From: Enterovibrio coralii
GTDB lineage: Bacteria; Pseudomonadota; Gammaproteobacteria; Enterobacterales; Vibrionaceae
Direction of reading: 5' to 3'
NCBI RefSeq assembly: GCF_001559595.1
Contig: NZ_LNTY01000034.1
Coordinates: 248,001-312,000, forward strand
Length of the DNA stretch: 64,000 bases
The notes beneath the pieces are model-generated. The model made no database searches. It was given only the letters and a program-made list of their open reading frames with translations, and had not been told where the DNA came from. Both the position numbers and the translations under genes were made by a program. Shown piece by piece: positions 1 to 10,260 of the stretch. Position 1 is the first letter of the stretch; every line of letters begins with the position of its first letter.

Positions 1-873
1 CAGTGCCGTTTGGATGGCGTGCTGCATAGGTACGTTTGCACACAAGCGCATCGACGCGAGCATTTCCAAACCAGCGATGTAGCCTTTTGCGATTTGCTTC
101 GGACCAGACAGGATCATCCAACCTGAGCGGAAACCACATACACGGTAAGATTTAGACAGACCACTGAAGGTTACACAGAAGACATCCGGTGCCAGCGGTG
201 CAATAGAGTGGTGTTGTGCACCGTCGTACAGAATTTTGTCGTAGATTTCGTCCGCGAAAATGATCAGGTTGTGCTGACGCGCAATCTCTACGATCTCCAG
301 CAGGAAGTCACGGCTGTAAACCGCACCTGTTGGGTTGTTCGGGTTGATCAGAACAATACCTTTGGTCTTTGGCGTGATCTTCGCTTTGATGTCGTTCAGA
401 TCTGGGTACCAGTCAGACTCTTCGTCACACATGTAGTGAACCGGGTTACCGCCAGACAAAGACACAGCTGCCGTCCAAAGTGGGTAGTCTGGAGAAGGAA
501 CCAGTAGCTCGTCACCGCTGTTTAGCAGTGCCTGCATCGACATCACGATCAGCTCAGAAACGCCGTTACCTAGGTATACGTTTTCAACGTCCAGATCCAG
601 CATGCCGCGCTTTTGGTAATGCTGCACAACGGCTTTACGTGCAGAGTAAATACCTTTTGAGTCGCAGTAACCTTGAGAAGTTGGCAGATTGCGGATCACA
701 TCTACCAGAATCTCATCTGGTGCATCGAAGCCGAATGGGGCTGGGTTGCCGATGTTCAGTTTTAGAATTTTGTGGCCTTCTTCTTCAAGGCGCTTTGCTT
801 GCTTCATCACCGGACCACGAATGTCATAACAGACGTTATCCAGCTTTGTCGACATCCCGATTTCTTGCATCAT
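1..873 (-). CDS. alaA: alanine aminotransferase AlaA (5' part, C-terminus off the left edge)
   Basis: A class I/II PLP aminotransferase that converts pyruvate and glutamate to alanine and 2-oxoglutarate in the cytoplasm. I read 291 uninterrupted codons. Visible landmarks are the N-terminal YDIRGPV and LNIGNPAPFGFDAP segments, the PNNPTGAVYS cofactor loop, and the SGLSKSYRVCGF motif whose Lys241 should form the Schiff base with PLP. The family is about 405 residues long, so roughly 115 C-terminal residues are missing beyond the window. Two adjacent ATG codons (873 and 870) could start it; the E. coli protein differs only in this leader. It is divergent from menF. Confidence 0.93.
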   Translation of the reverse strand, partial: MMQEIGMSTKLDNVCYDIRGPVMKQAKRLEEEGHKILKLNIGNPAPFGFDAPDEILVDVIRNLPTSQGYCDSKGIYSARKAVVQHYQKRGMLDLDVENVYLGNGVSELIVMSMQALLNSGDELLVPSPDYPLWTAAVSLSGGNPVHYMCDEESDWYPDLNDIKAKITPKTKGIVLINPNNPTGAVYSRDFLLEIVEIARQHNLIIFADEIYDKILYDGAQHHSIAPLAPDVFCVTFSGLSKSYRVCGFRSGWMILSGPKQIAKGYIAGLEMLASMRLCANVPMQHAIQTAL

Positions 874-1258
874 GATTCCCGAACTTGAAATTTTCTTATT
901 TGCAGTAAATTACACTAACGAATAGGCATTTATAAGTATCTAATAGTAAATAAAAGCCAAAAAGCAGAAAGTTAGTGATTTAATCCTGTTTAAGCCGAAT
1001 ATTATGCTAGAACATTCGATTTTCATCAGAATCAATAAGGTTGTAGAATGCCTTTCCAACAGGAAATATTATCGAGTTTGTCGCGAATTAATGTCTGTTG
1101 ATGCAAATTTCATCAAATTGAATGCATTTTGCTCGCTTTCGTCAGTCATTACTCACCGCGTTTAACTTCAGTTGCTGTCGCAGGGCTTCGCGAAGCAGGC
1201 ATATCTCCAAGGAGTCGGAAGTTTTGCTAACTGGTTGTTAGTTTTAAGCGAGGTTATT
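874..1258. other. alaA-menF divergent intergenic region
   Basis: This 385-base, AT-rich spacer must hold both promoters. I see no gene. Its one clear structure is an inverted repeat at 1098-1116 with arms TTGATG and CATCAA around a seven-base centre, 143 bases upstream of the menF start. It could be an operator, but no known consensus fits well enough to name a regulator. Confidence 0.4.
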
Positions 1259-2575
1259 TTGACCGATTTAAGCCAAGCGATAGCCCGGCTCATTGAGACC
1301 CTATCAACGGCGACTCCAATCAAAAAGCGACTGTCTTTACCTTTTACTTGGCCTTCGGATCTCGATCCTATTGCTTGGTTGGACGCCCAACCAATCTTTC
1401 CCAAGTTTTACTGGCAAACCCGCGACGGTGATGAAGAAGTCATCGCACTGGGACAAGTCAAAACGTTCGCAGACCCATGCTCAGCCGAGAAATATCTCGC
1501 GTCTGACCAGCGCGTTTGGGGTGGACGTTCGTTTGACGGCAGAACTGAGCGAAACCAACGTTGCCTTCAGTCTTTTTTCTTCCTCCCATGCATTGAGCTA
1601 TCGAGACGAGGGGAAGACTGGACGGTTGCCATTAACCTCAATGAAGAGCCGTTAAAAGCCCAAGCTGCACTGTCAAAGGTGACGCACAAGCCTCGCACGC
1701 TTTCCTGCCCTGAGTGCAACATTCTCGCTTCCGAACATTCCCCTGAATTTCCTGAATGGTCAACCATGATTGACCATGCGCTGACCACGATTGAAGCGAC
1801 AGACCTTCAAAAGGTCGTTCTGGCACGAAAAACGTCCCTGACGTTAGACCGTCCTTTGTCTGCGGCGCAATTGATGAAAGCTAGCCGCGACCAGAATGTC
1901 TCAAACTTCCATTTCCTACTCGCCTTGGATGAGAAGCATTGTTTTGTTGGGTCAACACCAGAACGTTTGTTTGAACGCCAGGGCCAGCAAATGAAGACCG
2001 AAGCTTTGGCAGGCACCATTGGACGTGGCAACAACGCAGCACACGATGATGAATTGGCACAGTGGCTGCTAAACGATCAGAAAAACGTGTATGAAAATCG
2101 TTTGGTGGTGGATGACATTTCTGCGCGCTTGGCGACGTGCACGCAATCGCTTGATATCGAACAAACGCCGCATTTGGTGAGATTGCGTAAAGTGCAGCAC
2201 CTCAAGCGTGATATCGCCGGCGAGCTAAAGGATGGCGTCCCAAGCTCTACCTTGTTGGAGATGCTGCAACCAACGGCCGCAATTGCAGGGCTTCCGCGTC
2301 AGCAAGCGGTTGATTTTATAGTTGAAAACGAACCGTTCGCGCGTGGTTGGTACAGTGGCTCTGTGGGCTATTTAAGTGCGGAACAAAGTGAATTCTGTGT
2401 GGCAATACGCAGTGCGCTGGTGATGGATGATGTGCTGCATCTCTTTGCTGGCGCGGGCATTGTACCGGGCTCTCAGCCTGCTTGTGAGTGGAAAGAACTC
2501 GATCGTAAAGTATCGACACTGATGAGCCTATTAAAACCCGTCCCAGAGAAGACGGCGGAGAAAAAAGCAGGATGA
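1259..2575 (+). CDS. menF: isochorismate synthase MenF
   Basis: Chorismate-utilising enzyme that makes isochorismate, the entry step to menaquinone. The C-terminal chorismate-binding domain shows QKVVLARKTSL, GSTPERLF, ALAGTIGRG, ENRLVVDDI, a PTAAIAGLPR loop, RGWYSGSVGYL and GAGIVPGSQPACEWKEL, all typical of the MenF/EntC/TrpE fold. I chose the TTG at 1259 (438 residues) because AGCGAGG lies five bases upstream; an upstream TTG at 1172 in the same frame has no such site. It is the first gene of a tightly packed men operon, and its stop overlaps the menD start in ATGA. Confidence 0.9.
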   Translation: MTDLSQAIARLIETLSTATPIKKRLSLPFTWPSDLDPIAWLDAQPIFPKFYWQTRDGDEEVIALGQVKTFADPCSAEKYLASDQRVWGGRSFDGRTERNQRCLQSFFFLPCIELSRRGEDWTVAINLNEEPLKAQAALSKVTHKPRTLSCPECNILASEHSPEFPEWSTMIDHALTTIEATDLQKVVLARKTSLTLDRPLSAAQLMKASRDQNVSNFHFLLALDEKHCFVGSTPERLFERQGQQMKTEALAGTIGRGNNAAHDDELAQWLLNDQKNVYENRLVVDDISARLATCTQSLDIEQTPHLVRLRKVQHLKRDIAGELKDGVPSSTLLEMLQPTAAIAGLPRQQAVDFIVENEPFARGWYSGSVGYLSAEQSEFCVAIRSALVMDDVLHLFAGAGIVPGSQPACEWKELDRKVSTLMSLLKPVPEKTAEKKAG

Positions 2576-4287
2576 AACAATCCACGTTGAATCGCGTTTG
2601 GGCACGTCTGACGCTGACAAGCCTTTATCGCTCAGGCGTTCGTCATATCTGTATCGCGCCGGGCTCTCGTTCGACGCCACTGACGCTTGAAGCAGAAGCC
2701 TTGAGTCAGCTACACGCAGATGTCACGCTTCATACCCATTTTGATGAGCGCGGTTTAGGATTTCTGGCACTTGGTTTAGCAAAAGCCAGTGACCAAGCGG
2801 TTGCTGTGATTGTGACGTCAGGAACCGCGGTGGCAAATTTGTTGCCCGCGGTGGCTGAAAGTGGACTTACCCGCGAAAAAATGGTGCTGCTGACCGCAGA
2901 CCGTCCACCGGAGCTGATTCAAAACGGCGCAAACCAAGCGATTCAACAGCACAATATCTTTGGTGAACATGTTTCTACTGCGTTGCATCTGCCTTCACCA
3001 ACAGAAACCATCTCTCCGGCTTGGCTACTAAGTGCCATTGATGAAAAACGTCATCAGCAAGAACAAAGCGGAGGCAGTTTGCATATCAACTGCCCATTCC
3101 CAGAGCCGCTCTATGGTGAGGTGGAAAACGCGGAGCATTACCTGACACCAGTCGCTGATTGGTTGCAAAGTGATATTCGCTATCTGTCTTTCTCTCAAGC
3201 ATCACCTAACGTAGATGTGGCCCTTTCTTCATGGTCTTCCCTTCAGCATCAAAAAGGTGTGCTTGTTGTCGGTCGTGTAGACAGAGAAACACGTCATGCC
3301 GTTGGGTTGCTGGCGGAAACGCTGGGCTGGCCATTACTGTGTGACCCTCAAGCAGGGAAAGGCTCTGATTACGCAGGGTTTGATGTGTGGCTTCAAAACC
3401 CGGCGTGTGCCGAGGTACTCAAGCAGGCTGACGTCATGGTGCAGTTTGGTGCACGTTTGGTGTCAAAACGCCTAGGTCAATTTATTGAGCGTTTCACGGA
3501 CACCTATTGGCTGGTGGATTCTCACCCAGGGCGGTTAGACCCAAGTCATCGACAGTCGCTGCGTATCGTTGCAAATGGCGCAGAGATAGCGAATGCGCTG
3601 GTGGCGCAAACAACGATGTCAGAAAGTGCAGAGTGGGCGAGTGCATTGGCAGTCGCAAGCCGAAACTACCTTTCGATCATTCAACAGCAATGCCGTGCAC
3701 CAGCAAACTTGACCGAAAAGACACTAGCAACAGACTTTGCGCAGTGGCTACATTCAGACACCGATCTTTTCATCGGCAACAGCATGGCTATTCGACTTCT
3801 CGATATGTGCTGCTCACTGCCAGATGTGCCCGTGTTTGCTAATCGTGGCGCATCAGGTATTGATGGCCTTATTGCTACCGCGAGTGGCGTGCAGCGTGCG
3901 AGACAGCGCGCGATGGTCTGCCTGATGGGCGACACGTCTGCGCTTTATGATTTAAACAGCCTTGCTTTGCTGGCGCGCCGTCAGCTTCCGCTGGTGCTTA
4001 TCATCATTAATAACGACGGTGGCGGTATCTTCGACATGCTGCCGGTGCCGGATGCCAACAAAGAAAACTACTATCGCATGCCTCACGGTTTCTCTTTCGA
4101 ACATGCAGCAAGCATGTTTGAGCTTGAATACAAGGCTCCGACAAGTCTTCTTGACGCGAGAAATGCGTGTTTAGCGGCGCAAGAGACTCAGGGGACAACG
4201 CTGATTGAAATCACTGTGCCTGCTGGTGAATGCGGACAAGATTTGAAATCGCTGTTTGAAGACATCAAGCATGCCAGCTTGTTCTAG
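2572..4287 (+). CDS. menD: SEPHCHC synthase MenD
   Basis: Thiamine-diphosphate enzyme that joins 2-oxoglutarate (after decarboxylation) to isochorismate to give 2-succinyl-5-enolpyruvyl-6-hydroxy-3-cyclohexene-1-carboxylate. The 571 residues match the family length. The N-terminal pyrimidine-binding domain contains IAPGSRSTPLTL and VTSGTAVANLLPAV; the C-terminal domain has NRGASGIDG and the ThDP/Mg motif beginning MGDTSALYDLNSL and ending in IINNDGGGIF. It overlaps menF by four bases and menH by 17, so translation is probably coupled. Confidence 0.96.
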   Translation: MKQSTLNRVWARLTLTSLYRSGVRHICIAPGSRSTPLTLEAEALSQLHADVTLHTHFDERGLGFLALGLAKASDQAVAVIVTSGTAVANLLPAVAESGLTREKMVLLTADRPPELIQNGANQAIQQHNIFGEHVSTALHLPSPTETISPAWLLSAIDEKRHQQEQSGGSLHINCPFPEPLYGEVENAEHYLTPVADWLQSDIRYLSFSQASPNVDVALSSWSSLQHQKGVLVVGRVDRETRHAVGLLAETLGWPLLCDPQAGKGSDYAGFDVWLQNPACAEVLKQADVMVQFGARLVSKRLGQFIERFTDTYWLVDSHPGRLDPSHRQSLRIVANGAEIANALVAQTTMSESAEWASALAVASRNYLSIIQQQCRAPANLTEKTLATDFAQWLHSDTDLFIGNSMAIRLLDMCCSLPDVPVFANRGASGIDGLIATASGVQRARQRAMVCLMGDTSALYDLNSLALLARRQLPLVLIIINNDGGGIFDMLPVPDANKENYYRMPHGFSFEHAASMFELEYKAPTSLLDARNACLAAQETQGTTLIEITVPAGECGQDLKSLFEDIKHASLF

Positions 4288-5071
4288 TGTGCTTGCGTCC
4301 ACCCATTACAAACACACCAACGTTGGTGCGCCAACCTTGGTGTTTTTGCATGGGTTGTTAGGTTCGCAGAAAGACTGGTTGCCCGTTGTCGAGGCATTGG
4401 CTGCGGATTACTCGTGCCTCACCATTGATCTCCCGGGTCACGGCGACAGTGCGAGTATCGAAGGCGCGGATTTTGATACCACCGCGAAGTGGGTGCTGCG
4501 TGCGATTGAGCGAGAAATCGCGGGAGAAATTTGGCTGGTGGGCTACAGCCTTGGCGCGCGTATTGCCATGTATACCACCGCATTTCACCACGCTTTGTTG
4601 CCAAATGCGCCTTTTTTAATCAAGGCGTTAGTGGTCGAAAGCGGACACACCGGGTTAGCTGAGACTGAGCGTGAACCGCGCTGGCAAAACGACGAGACGT
4701 GGGCATTGCGCTTTGAGCAAGAGCCCATGAGTGATGTGCTTCAACTTTGGTATGAACAAGCGGTATTTTCCTCACTAAATCATGAGCAAAAACAAAGTTT
4801 GGTCTCTATTCGTGGTGATAACCTCGGAATAAAAGTAGCCAGCATGCTGCGTGCTACATCGTTATCCAAGCAGCCGTTGTTGAGTGAACCGCTCCGTGAA
4901 AGCGGGATTCCTGTCCACTTTGTTTGTGGTAAGGACGACACCAAATTTTCGACATTGGCGATGCGTTCGGGATTTGATTATCAGATTGTCCCAAACGCCG
5001 GACACAATATTCATGCTGAACAGCCCAAGCTGTTTAGCCAGTTGGTCAAACAACTGATCGAAGCAATTTAA
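4271..5071 (+). CDS. menH: SHCHC synthase MenH (alpha/beta hydrolase)
   Basis: Removes pyruvate from SEPHCHC to give 2-succinyl-6-hydroxy-2,4-cyclohexadiene-1-carboxylate, the third dedicated step of the pathway. An alpha/beta-hydrolase fold is shown by FLHGLLGS near residues 26-32, the DLPGHGDS turn, the nucleophile elbow GYSLGAR with Ser93, and a late catalytic histidine in NAGHNIHAEQP. I start at the ATG at 4271 (266 residues), inside the end of menD; a TTG five codons earlier is possible but less likely. The gene sits between menD and menB, as in enterobacteria. Confidence 0.92.
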   Translation: MPACSSVLASTHYKHTNVGAPTLVFLHGLLGSQKDWLPVVEALAADYSCLTIDLPGHGDSASIEGADFDTTAKWVLRAIEREIAGEIWLVGYSLGARIAMYTTAFHHALLPNAPFLIKALVVESGHTGLAETEREPRWQNDETWALRFEQEPMSDVLQLWYEQAVFSSLNHEQKQSLVSIRGDNLGIKVASMLRATSLSKQPLLSEPLRESGIPVHFVCGKDDTKFSTLAMRSGFDYQIVPNAGHNIHAEQPKLFSQLVKQLIEAI

Positions 5072-5093
5072 CTGACGAATTAATGGAAACACT

Positions 5094-5959
5094 ATGGCTA
5101 GAACAACTGGTTTAACCGAACAAGAGCTCTATGCACCTGTAGAGTGGAACGATTGCTCAAGCGGTTACGAAGATATTCTGTACCAAAAGTCTGCTGATGG
5201 CATCGCGCGTATCACGATCAACCGTCCAGAAGTACGTAATGCGTTCCGTCCTCAAACCGTGAAAGAGATGATCAATGCATTGGCTGACGCGCGTTACGAC
5301 GAAAGCGTAGGTGTGATTGTTCTGACTGGTCAGGGTGAGCACGCGTTCTGTTCTGGCGGTGACCAGAGATCCGTGGCGATTATGGCGGCTACCGTGATGA
5401 CGAAGGCACGCATCACCTGAACGTGTTGGACTTCCAACGTCAAATCCGTACGTGTCCAAAGCCAGTGATCGCATCGGTAGCGGGTTACGCCGTCGGTGGT
5501 GGTCACGTTCTTCACATGATGTGTGACCTGACTATCGCAGCAGACAATGCGCAGTTCGGTCAAACTGGCCCGAAAGTGGGCTCGTTCGACGGTGGCTGGG
5601 GCGCATCTTACATGGCACGTATCGTCGGTCAGAAGAAAGCGCGTGAAATTTGGTTCCTGTGCCGTTTCTATGACGCAAAAGAAGCGTTGGACATGGGTCT
5701 TGTGAACCATGTTGTGCCTTACGCTGAGCTTGAGCGTGAAACCGTTCGCTGGTGTCGTGAAGTGCTGCAACATAGCCCAATGGCACTGCGCTGTCTGAAA
5801 GCGGCTCTGAATGCTGACTGTGATGGTCAAGCGGGTCTGCAAGAGCTGGCGGGTAACGCGACCATGCTGTTCTACATGACAGAAGAAGGTCAGGAAGGCC
5901 GTAACGCGTTCAACGAGCGTCGCCGCCCAGACTTCAACAAATTCCCTCGTAACCCTTAA
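5094..5959 (+). CDS. menB: 1,4-dihydroxy-2-naphthoyl-CoA synthase MenB (frameshifted in this sequence)
   Basis: Crotonase-family enzyme that closes the second ring of menaquinone by converting o-succinylbenzoyl-CoA to DHNA-CoA. Reading frame 5094-5420 encodes the first part up to CSGGDQ; frame 5423-5959 encodes the rest, from [14 protein letters not shown] through [20 protein letters not shown] to the conserved end [16 protein letters not shown]. Both halves match MenB at high identity. One missing A near 5367 (CAGAAGATCCGT read as CAGAGATCCGT) explains the break; restoring it gives a normal 288-residue protein with [15 protein letters not shown] at the junction. I treat it as a probable sequence error. 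It has an ATG start and follows menH by 22 bases. Confidence 0.9.
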
Positions 5960-5970
5960 AGACGCCAGAT

Positions 5971-6951
5971 ATGAAACAGGCCGTTTTATATCGCTATTGT
6001 TTGCCAATGGACAGTGGTGTGATTTTGCGTCACACCCGTCTGGTAAACCGAGATGGATTTATCGTTGAGTTGCGAGACGGTGACAAATTAGGCCGTGGTG
6101 AAATTGCGCCACTGCCTGAATTTAGCCAAGAGAATGCGGGGCAGGCAGGTCTTCAAGCGCAAGAGGTTCTGAAGTGCTGGTTAAACGGTGACGAGGTTGA
6201 CCTTGATGCGCTGTACCCATCTGTTGCATTTGGTTTCTCTATGGCTCTTGCTGAGTTGCAGGGCAGTGTGCCACGTGAAGGTAACTATCAGGCCGCGCCG
6301 CTTTGCAATGGCGATCCTGACGACTTGGTGCAAAAGCTTGCAGATATGCCGGGTCAGAAAGTCGCGAAAATCAAAGTGGGCATGTATGAAGCTATCCGAG
6401 ATGGCATGGTGGTCAACATGTTCCTTGAAGTCATTCCTGACTTGATGCTGCGACTGGATGCGAACCGTCAGTGGACGCCGGCGAAAGCCGCGCAGTTTGC
6501 GAACTATGTTCACCCAGCGTATCGCGACCGCATTGCGTTCTTGGAAGAGCCCTGTCAGACACCGCAAGACAGTCTGGCGTTTACTAAAGAAACCGGCATT
6601 GCATTGGCATGGGATGAAACCGTGCGCGACCAAGGTTTTGAGCTTTTGGAACATGATGGGCTTAAAGCGATTGTCATCAAGCCAACGCTGGTGGGTTCGC
6701 TACCAAAAGTGAAAGCACTCACGGAACAAGCACACAAGATGGGCTTGGACGTGGTGATCAGCTCTAGCCTCGAATCAAGCTTTGGCCTTGTTCAACTGGC
6801 GCGGATTGCAAATTGGCTGACGCCAGACGCCATTCCTGGCTTGGACACGGTTGACATGTTCAGCGTGCAACTTGAGTCGGTATGGCCGGGCTGTGAGTTG
6901 CCTGTCATGTCACTTGAGCAATGCGATAAGTTCTGGGAAGCTGCGTGCTAA
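5971..6951 (+). CDS. menC: o-succinylbenzoate synthase MenC
   Basis: Enolase-superfamily dehydratase that turns SHCHC into o-succinylbenzoate. The 326 residues match the family. The catalytic lysine pair lies in AKIKVGMY, metal ligands in [15 protein letters not shown] and WDET, and the second catalytic lysine in [10 protein letters not shown]. It starts 11 bases after menB and its end overlaps the GTG start of menE, so it is cotranscribed and probably translationally coupled. Confidence 0.95.
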   Translation: MKQAVLYRYCLPMDSGVILRHTRLVNRDGFIVELRDGDKLGRGEIAPLPEFSQENAGQAGLQAQEVLKCWLNGDEVDLDALYPSVAFGFSMALAELQGSVPREGNYQAAPLCNGDPDDLVQKLADMPGQKVAKIKVGMYEAIRDGMVVNMFLEVIPDLMLRLDANRQWTPAKAAQFANYVHPAYRDRIAFLEEPCQTPQDSLAFTKETGIALAWDETVRDQGFELLEHDGLKAIVIKPTLVGSLPKVKALTEQAHKMGLDVVISSSLESSFGLVQLARIANWLTPDAIPGLDTVDMFSVQLESVWPGCELPVMSLEQCDKFWEAAC

Positions 6952-8291
6952 ATCCTTCAAGACCAAGCACTTTCAAAGAGTGGCCGTGGCGGCATTGGCA
7001 GCACCTTATGCCTTCGCAGACGGCCATCTTTCTCGATAATACCTCGAAGACATGGACTGAGCTTTGTAATGACATTGCCTATGTCCGTGCTTCGCTGCCT
7101 TCACCTGTTCCTCGCTATCTCGCCATTGAAAGCAAGAATACGTACCAAACGCTGATCACTATGTTGGCAGCATGGGAGGTTGGTGCACAAACCTTGATGC
7201 TGAACCCTGCTTTTCGTAAAGAGGATCAGTGCGCATTGCTTGAGAATATTGGTATCTCAGAGCTTCTGGTGCCTGATGCTTTGCCTGCGCCGAGTAAACA
7301 AGTGCCTTCGGCTGGCGTGGCATTTGATTCAAACCGCGTTGTTTCCCTGACATTGACCTCTGGCTCGACAGGTTTACCTAAAGCCGTTGCTCACACTGCG
7401 AGGAACCATTTGGCGAGCGCAGAAGGGCTATTTGGCCTAATGCCTTTTGAGCAAACGCATTGCTGGCTTCTTTCTCTGCCGATGTTTCATGTCTCTGGCC
7501 TTGCGATTGTTTGGCGTTGGCTTCTCAAAGGGGCTGTGCTGAAAGTGGCAAATACGCAGGGCGATGCGTTAAAAACAGCGTTGGAAGGCGCAACCCATGC
7601 TTCACTTGTTCCTACTCAGTTACAACGCTTGTTGGATAATGAACTGCCGCAATCCCTGCATTCTGTGTTGCTTGGCGGGGCGGTTATACCTCAAGAACTG
7701 GTCGACAGGGCAGAGCAAGCAGGCATCCAATGCTGGTGTGGTTATGGGATGACGGAAATGGCGTCTACCATCACCGCGAAGCGAGCCAACGGCGAATTCT
7801 CCGTGGGGAAACCCATGCAGTATCGCGAACTGATGCTGTCTGACAATGACGAAGTGTTGGTGCGTGGCGAAACGCTTTCGCCAGGTTACGTGCAAAAAGG
7901 CCAATTGGCACCGTTAACAGAAGACTGGTTTGCTACGAAAGACAAAGGTGAGTGGGAAAACGGTGAGCTCAAAATCCTTGGCCGATTAGACAATATGTTT
8001 ATCTCGGGCGGTGAGAATGTTCAACCGGAAAGCGTTGAACGTGCTTTAGATGGCTACGCGGGAGTTCGTCAGCTTTTCATCTTGCCAATGATTGATGCTA
8101 CCTGGGGGCAAGTGCCTGTCGCCATTATTGATGGTGACATTGAGCCCGAAGCCTTTCTTACTTGGGCAAAAGCAAGCGTACCCGCTTACCAATGCCCGAA
8201 ACGCGTATATTCTTTTCCTCGTTCTCTGCTCAACGGCGGCATCAAAGTGTCTCGCCGAGCTTTGATGCAATGGCTTGAGCGCCAACAGTAA
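6945..8291 (+). CDS. menE: o-succinylbenzoate-CoA ligase MenE
   Basis: Acyl-adenylate-forming enzyme that activates o-succinylbenzoate with ATP and CoA, feeding MenB. The ANL-family signature [15 protein letters not shown] is near residues 138-152, followed by GYGMTEMAS and the hinge region [16 protein letters not shown]. The GTG at 6945 overlaps the end of menC and has GGGAAG four bases upstream; no ATG occurs near the N-terminus. It is the last gene of the operon. The minus-strand fusion gene ends five bases downstream, with no obvious terminator between. Confidence 0.94.
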   Translation: MLNPSRPSTFKEWPWRHWQHLMPSQTAIFLDNTSKTWTELCNDIAYVRASLPSPVPRYLAIESKNTYQTLITMLAAWEVGAQTLMLNPAFRKEDQCALLENIGISELLVPDALPAPSKQVPSAGVAFDSNRVVSLTLTSGSTGLPKAVAHTARNHLASAEGLFGLMPFEQTHCWLLSLPMFHVSGLAIVWRWLLKGAVLKVANTQGDALKTALEGATHASLVPTQLQRLLDNELPQSLHSVLLGGAVIPQELVDRAEQAGIQCWCGYGMTEMASTITAKRANGEFSVGKPMQYRELMLSDNDEVLVRGETLSPGYVQKGQLAPLTEDWFATKDKGEWENGELKILGRLDNMFISGGENVQPESVERALDGYAGVRQLFILPMIDATWGQVPVAIIDGDIEPEAFLTWAKASVPAYQCPKRVYSFPRSLLNGGIKVSRRALMQWLERQQ

Positions 8292-8296
8292 ATCCG

Positions 8297-10161
8297 TTAA
8301 CACACCTCACCGCGAAGCTGTTTTACTTCATTAAATAAACGCTCAGATGTCGCTTCTCCTGGCGGGATCTGAGTGCCCGCAGACACAACAATTTTCGACC
8401 AAAATCGACGTGGTAGCTTGAGCAGAGCACGTCCACCTTCGCGGCTAAAGTAGCTGCCCCACAAGCCTTGAAGTGCCATTGGTACAACAGGCACGGGCGT
8501 TTGGCGAATGATCAAATCGATCCCGCGCTTAAAAGGCGCCATCTCGCCGTCATAAGTTAGCTGTCCTTCAGGGAAAATACAGACCACTTCTCCTGCTTCA
8601 AGCTGCGCTTTCACGCTTGTCAGCGCATGCCGAATGGAGCCGCTGGTTAGTTTGATTGGGATAGCACGACTGGCGCGGAAAAAATAATTCAGCAGCGGTA
8701 GATTGAAGTAATCCTCGTCCATAACGAAACGGATTGGGCGAGGACACGCGCCAGCCAGCAATAGCGCATCCACATAGCTGACATGGTTGCAAACAATCAA
8801 TGCGCCACCCTTCTCAGGGATATTGTGCAGGTTCTTGTGCTGGACGCGATAAAAGGTGTGGCTCAGCATCCAAATCATAAAGCGTATAGCGAACACAGGA
8901 ACTTGCTTGCCTACATACAGTGCGACCACCAAATTGACCATGGCAAGAACGAAGAAGAACATGGGAATGCTCATCTCCAATACACCCAGCAATACGATGG
9001 CAAGCACTGCGCTGACCACCATAAACAAAGCGTTATAAATGTTGTTAGCTGCAATCACTTGTGAGCGTTCACCATCCTCAGATCGGGCTTGCATGAGCGC
9101 ATAAAGCGGCACGATAAAGATACCGCCGAACACGCCGATGAAGAACAAATCTGCAAATACCCACCAAAGTGCAGGATTACTTAAAAACGCGATAAAGGTC
9201 GATGAGGTTGGTGCAATTTCGGGCGTTGAGAACAGCAGGCGTGCGCCAAAAATGGTCAACCCCAACGCGCCAATAGGCACGATGCCGGGTTCAATTCGAT
9301 GACCCGAGAGCTTGTCACAAAGCAATGAACCCGTTGCAATCCCGATGGAAAACAGGGTCAGCAAAAATGACACTGAGGCTTCGTTGCCACCAAGATAGAT
9401 TTTTGCGTAATTCGGAAACTGGGTGAGATAGCTTGCGCCTAGAAACCAAAACCAACTGATCCCCATGATAGCTTGCAGTACGACCTTGTCTTTGTGGGCG
9501 ATCCCAAGCGTGGTTTTCATCTGTCTAACGGGCGCAAAGCAGATCTTGAGGCTCGGGTTGCCCGCATCTGCCACTGGTATTTGTCTTGCGCTCAAATAGC
9601 CCAGTACGGCGAACAGCACCACGGCAACGGCGGCCAATTCTTTCGCATCAGCTTGGTTTGCGATGACGCCTGCGACCATGGTACCGATGAGAATCGCAAG
9701 AAAGGTTCCCGTTTCTACCAAGGCATTACCGGTACCAGCTCTTTTGGGGTCAGTATCTGTGGCAATAGGGCGTACTTTACCGGGCCAAAAAAGGCCGATT
9801 GTGTGCCCATGAGAAAAAGCAAGAAAAGCAAAACCATGTAGCTTTCATAAATAAACGCGATAGCGGCTAAGCACATGATGCCAATTTCGACGAGTTTTAC
9901 GGCACGGATAAATTGCGACTTTTCGAACTTATCGGCGAGTTCACCGGCAAACGCAGAGAACAGAAAGAAGGGAAGAATAAATAGGCCAGCAGCGAGATTA
10001 ATGAATAAGTTAGTGCTTACTCCAATTGCTCCCGGCGCAGCAAAAGCAACAAGGATAAGCAGCACGTTTTTATAGACGTTGTCATTGAATGCGCCCAGAG
10101 CCTGAGTGATGAAGTAAGGCAAAAATCGCTTTTGCTTCAAAAGGCCTGATTGAGTCGCCAT
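8297..10161 (-). CDS. MFS lysophospholipid-transporter / PlsC acyltransferase fusion (frameshifted in this sequence)
   Basis: The N-terminal 400 or so residues form an LplT-like major-facilitator domain (GAFNDNVYKN near the start, then FFGPVKYALLPQI). The C-terminal 200 form a glycerolipid acyltransferase with the HX4D motif in NHVSYVDALL and FPEGQLT. The two parts lie in different frames: 9715-10161 ends prematurely, and 8297-9721 resumes with VETGTFLAIL. A single missing base at about 9732 (C on the plus strand) explains this and gives LVAGNALVETGT and 621 residues. An E. coli-like Aas would add an acyl-ACP ligase domain; none is present. The likely role is uptake and re-acylation of lysophospholipids at the inner membrane. 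AGGAAG precedes the ATG. It lies 99 bases downstream of the TetR gene on the same strand. Confidence 0.82.
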
Positions 10162-10260
10162 GGTGTCTTCCTGTAAATGCGCATCTTTCCTTGAACATGA
10201 AGGCGATGATATGAAAAGAAAATGACGACCGCATTGCTGCAGATCGCCATTTTGAACGGA

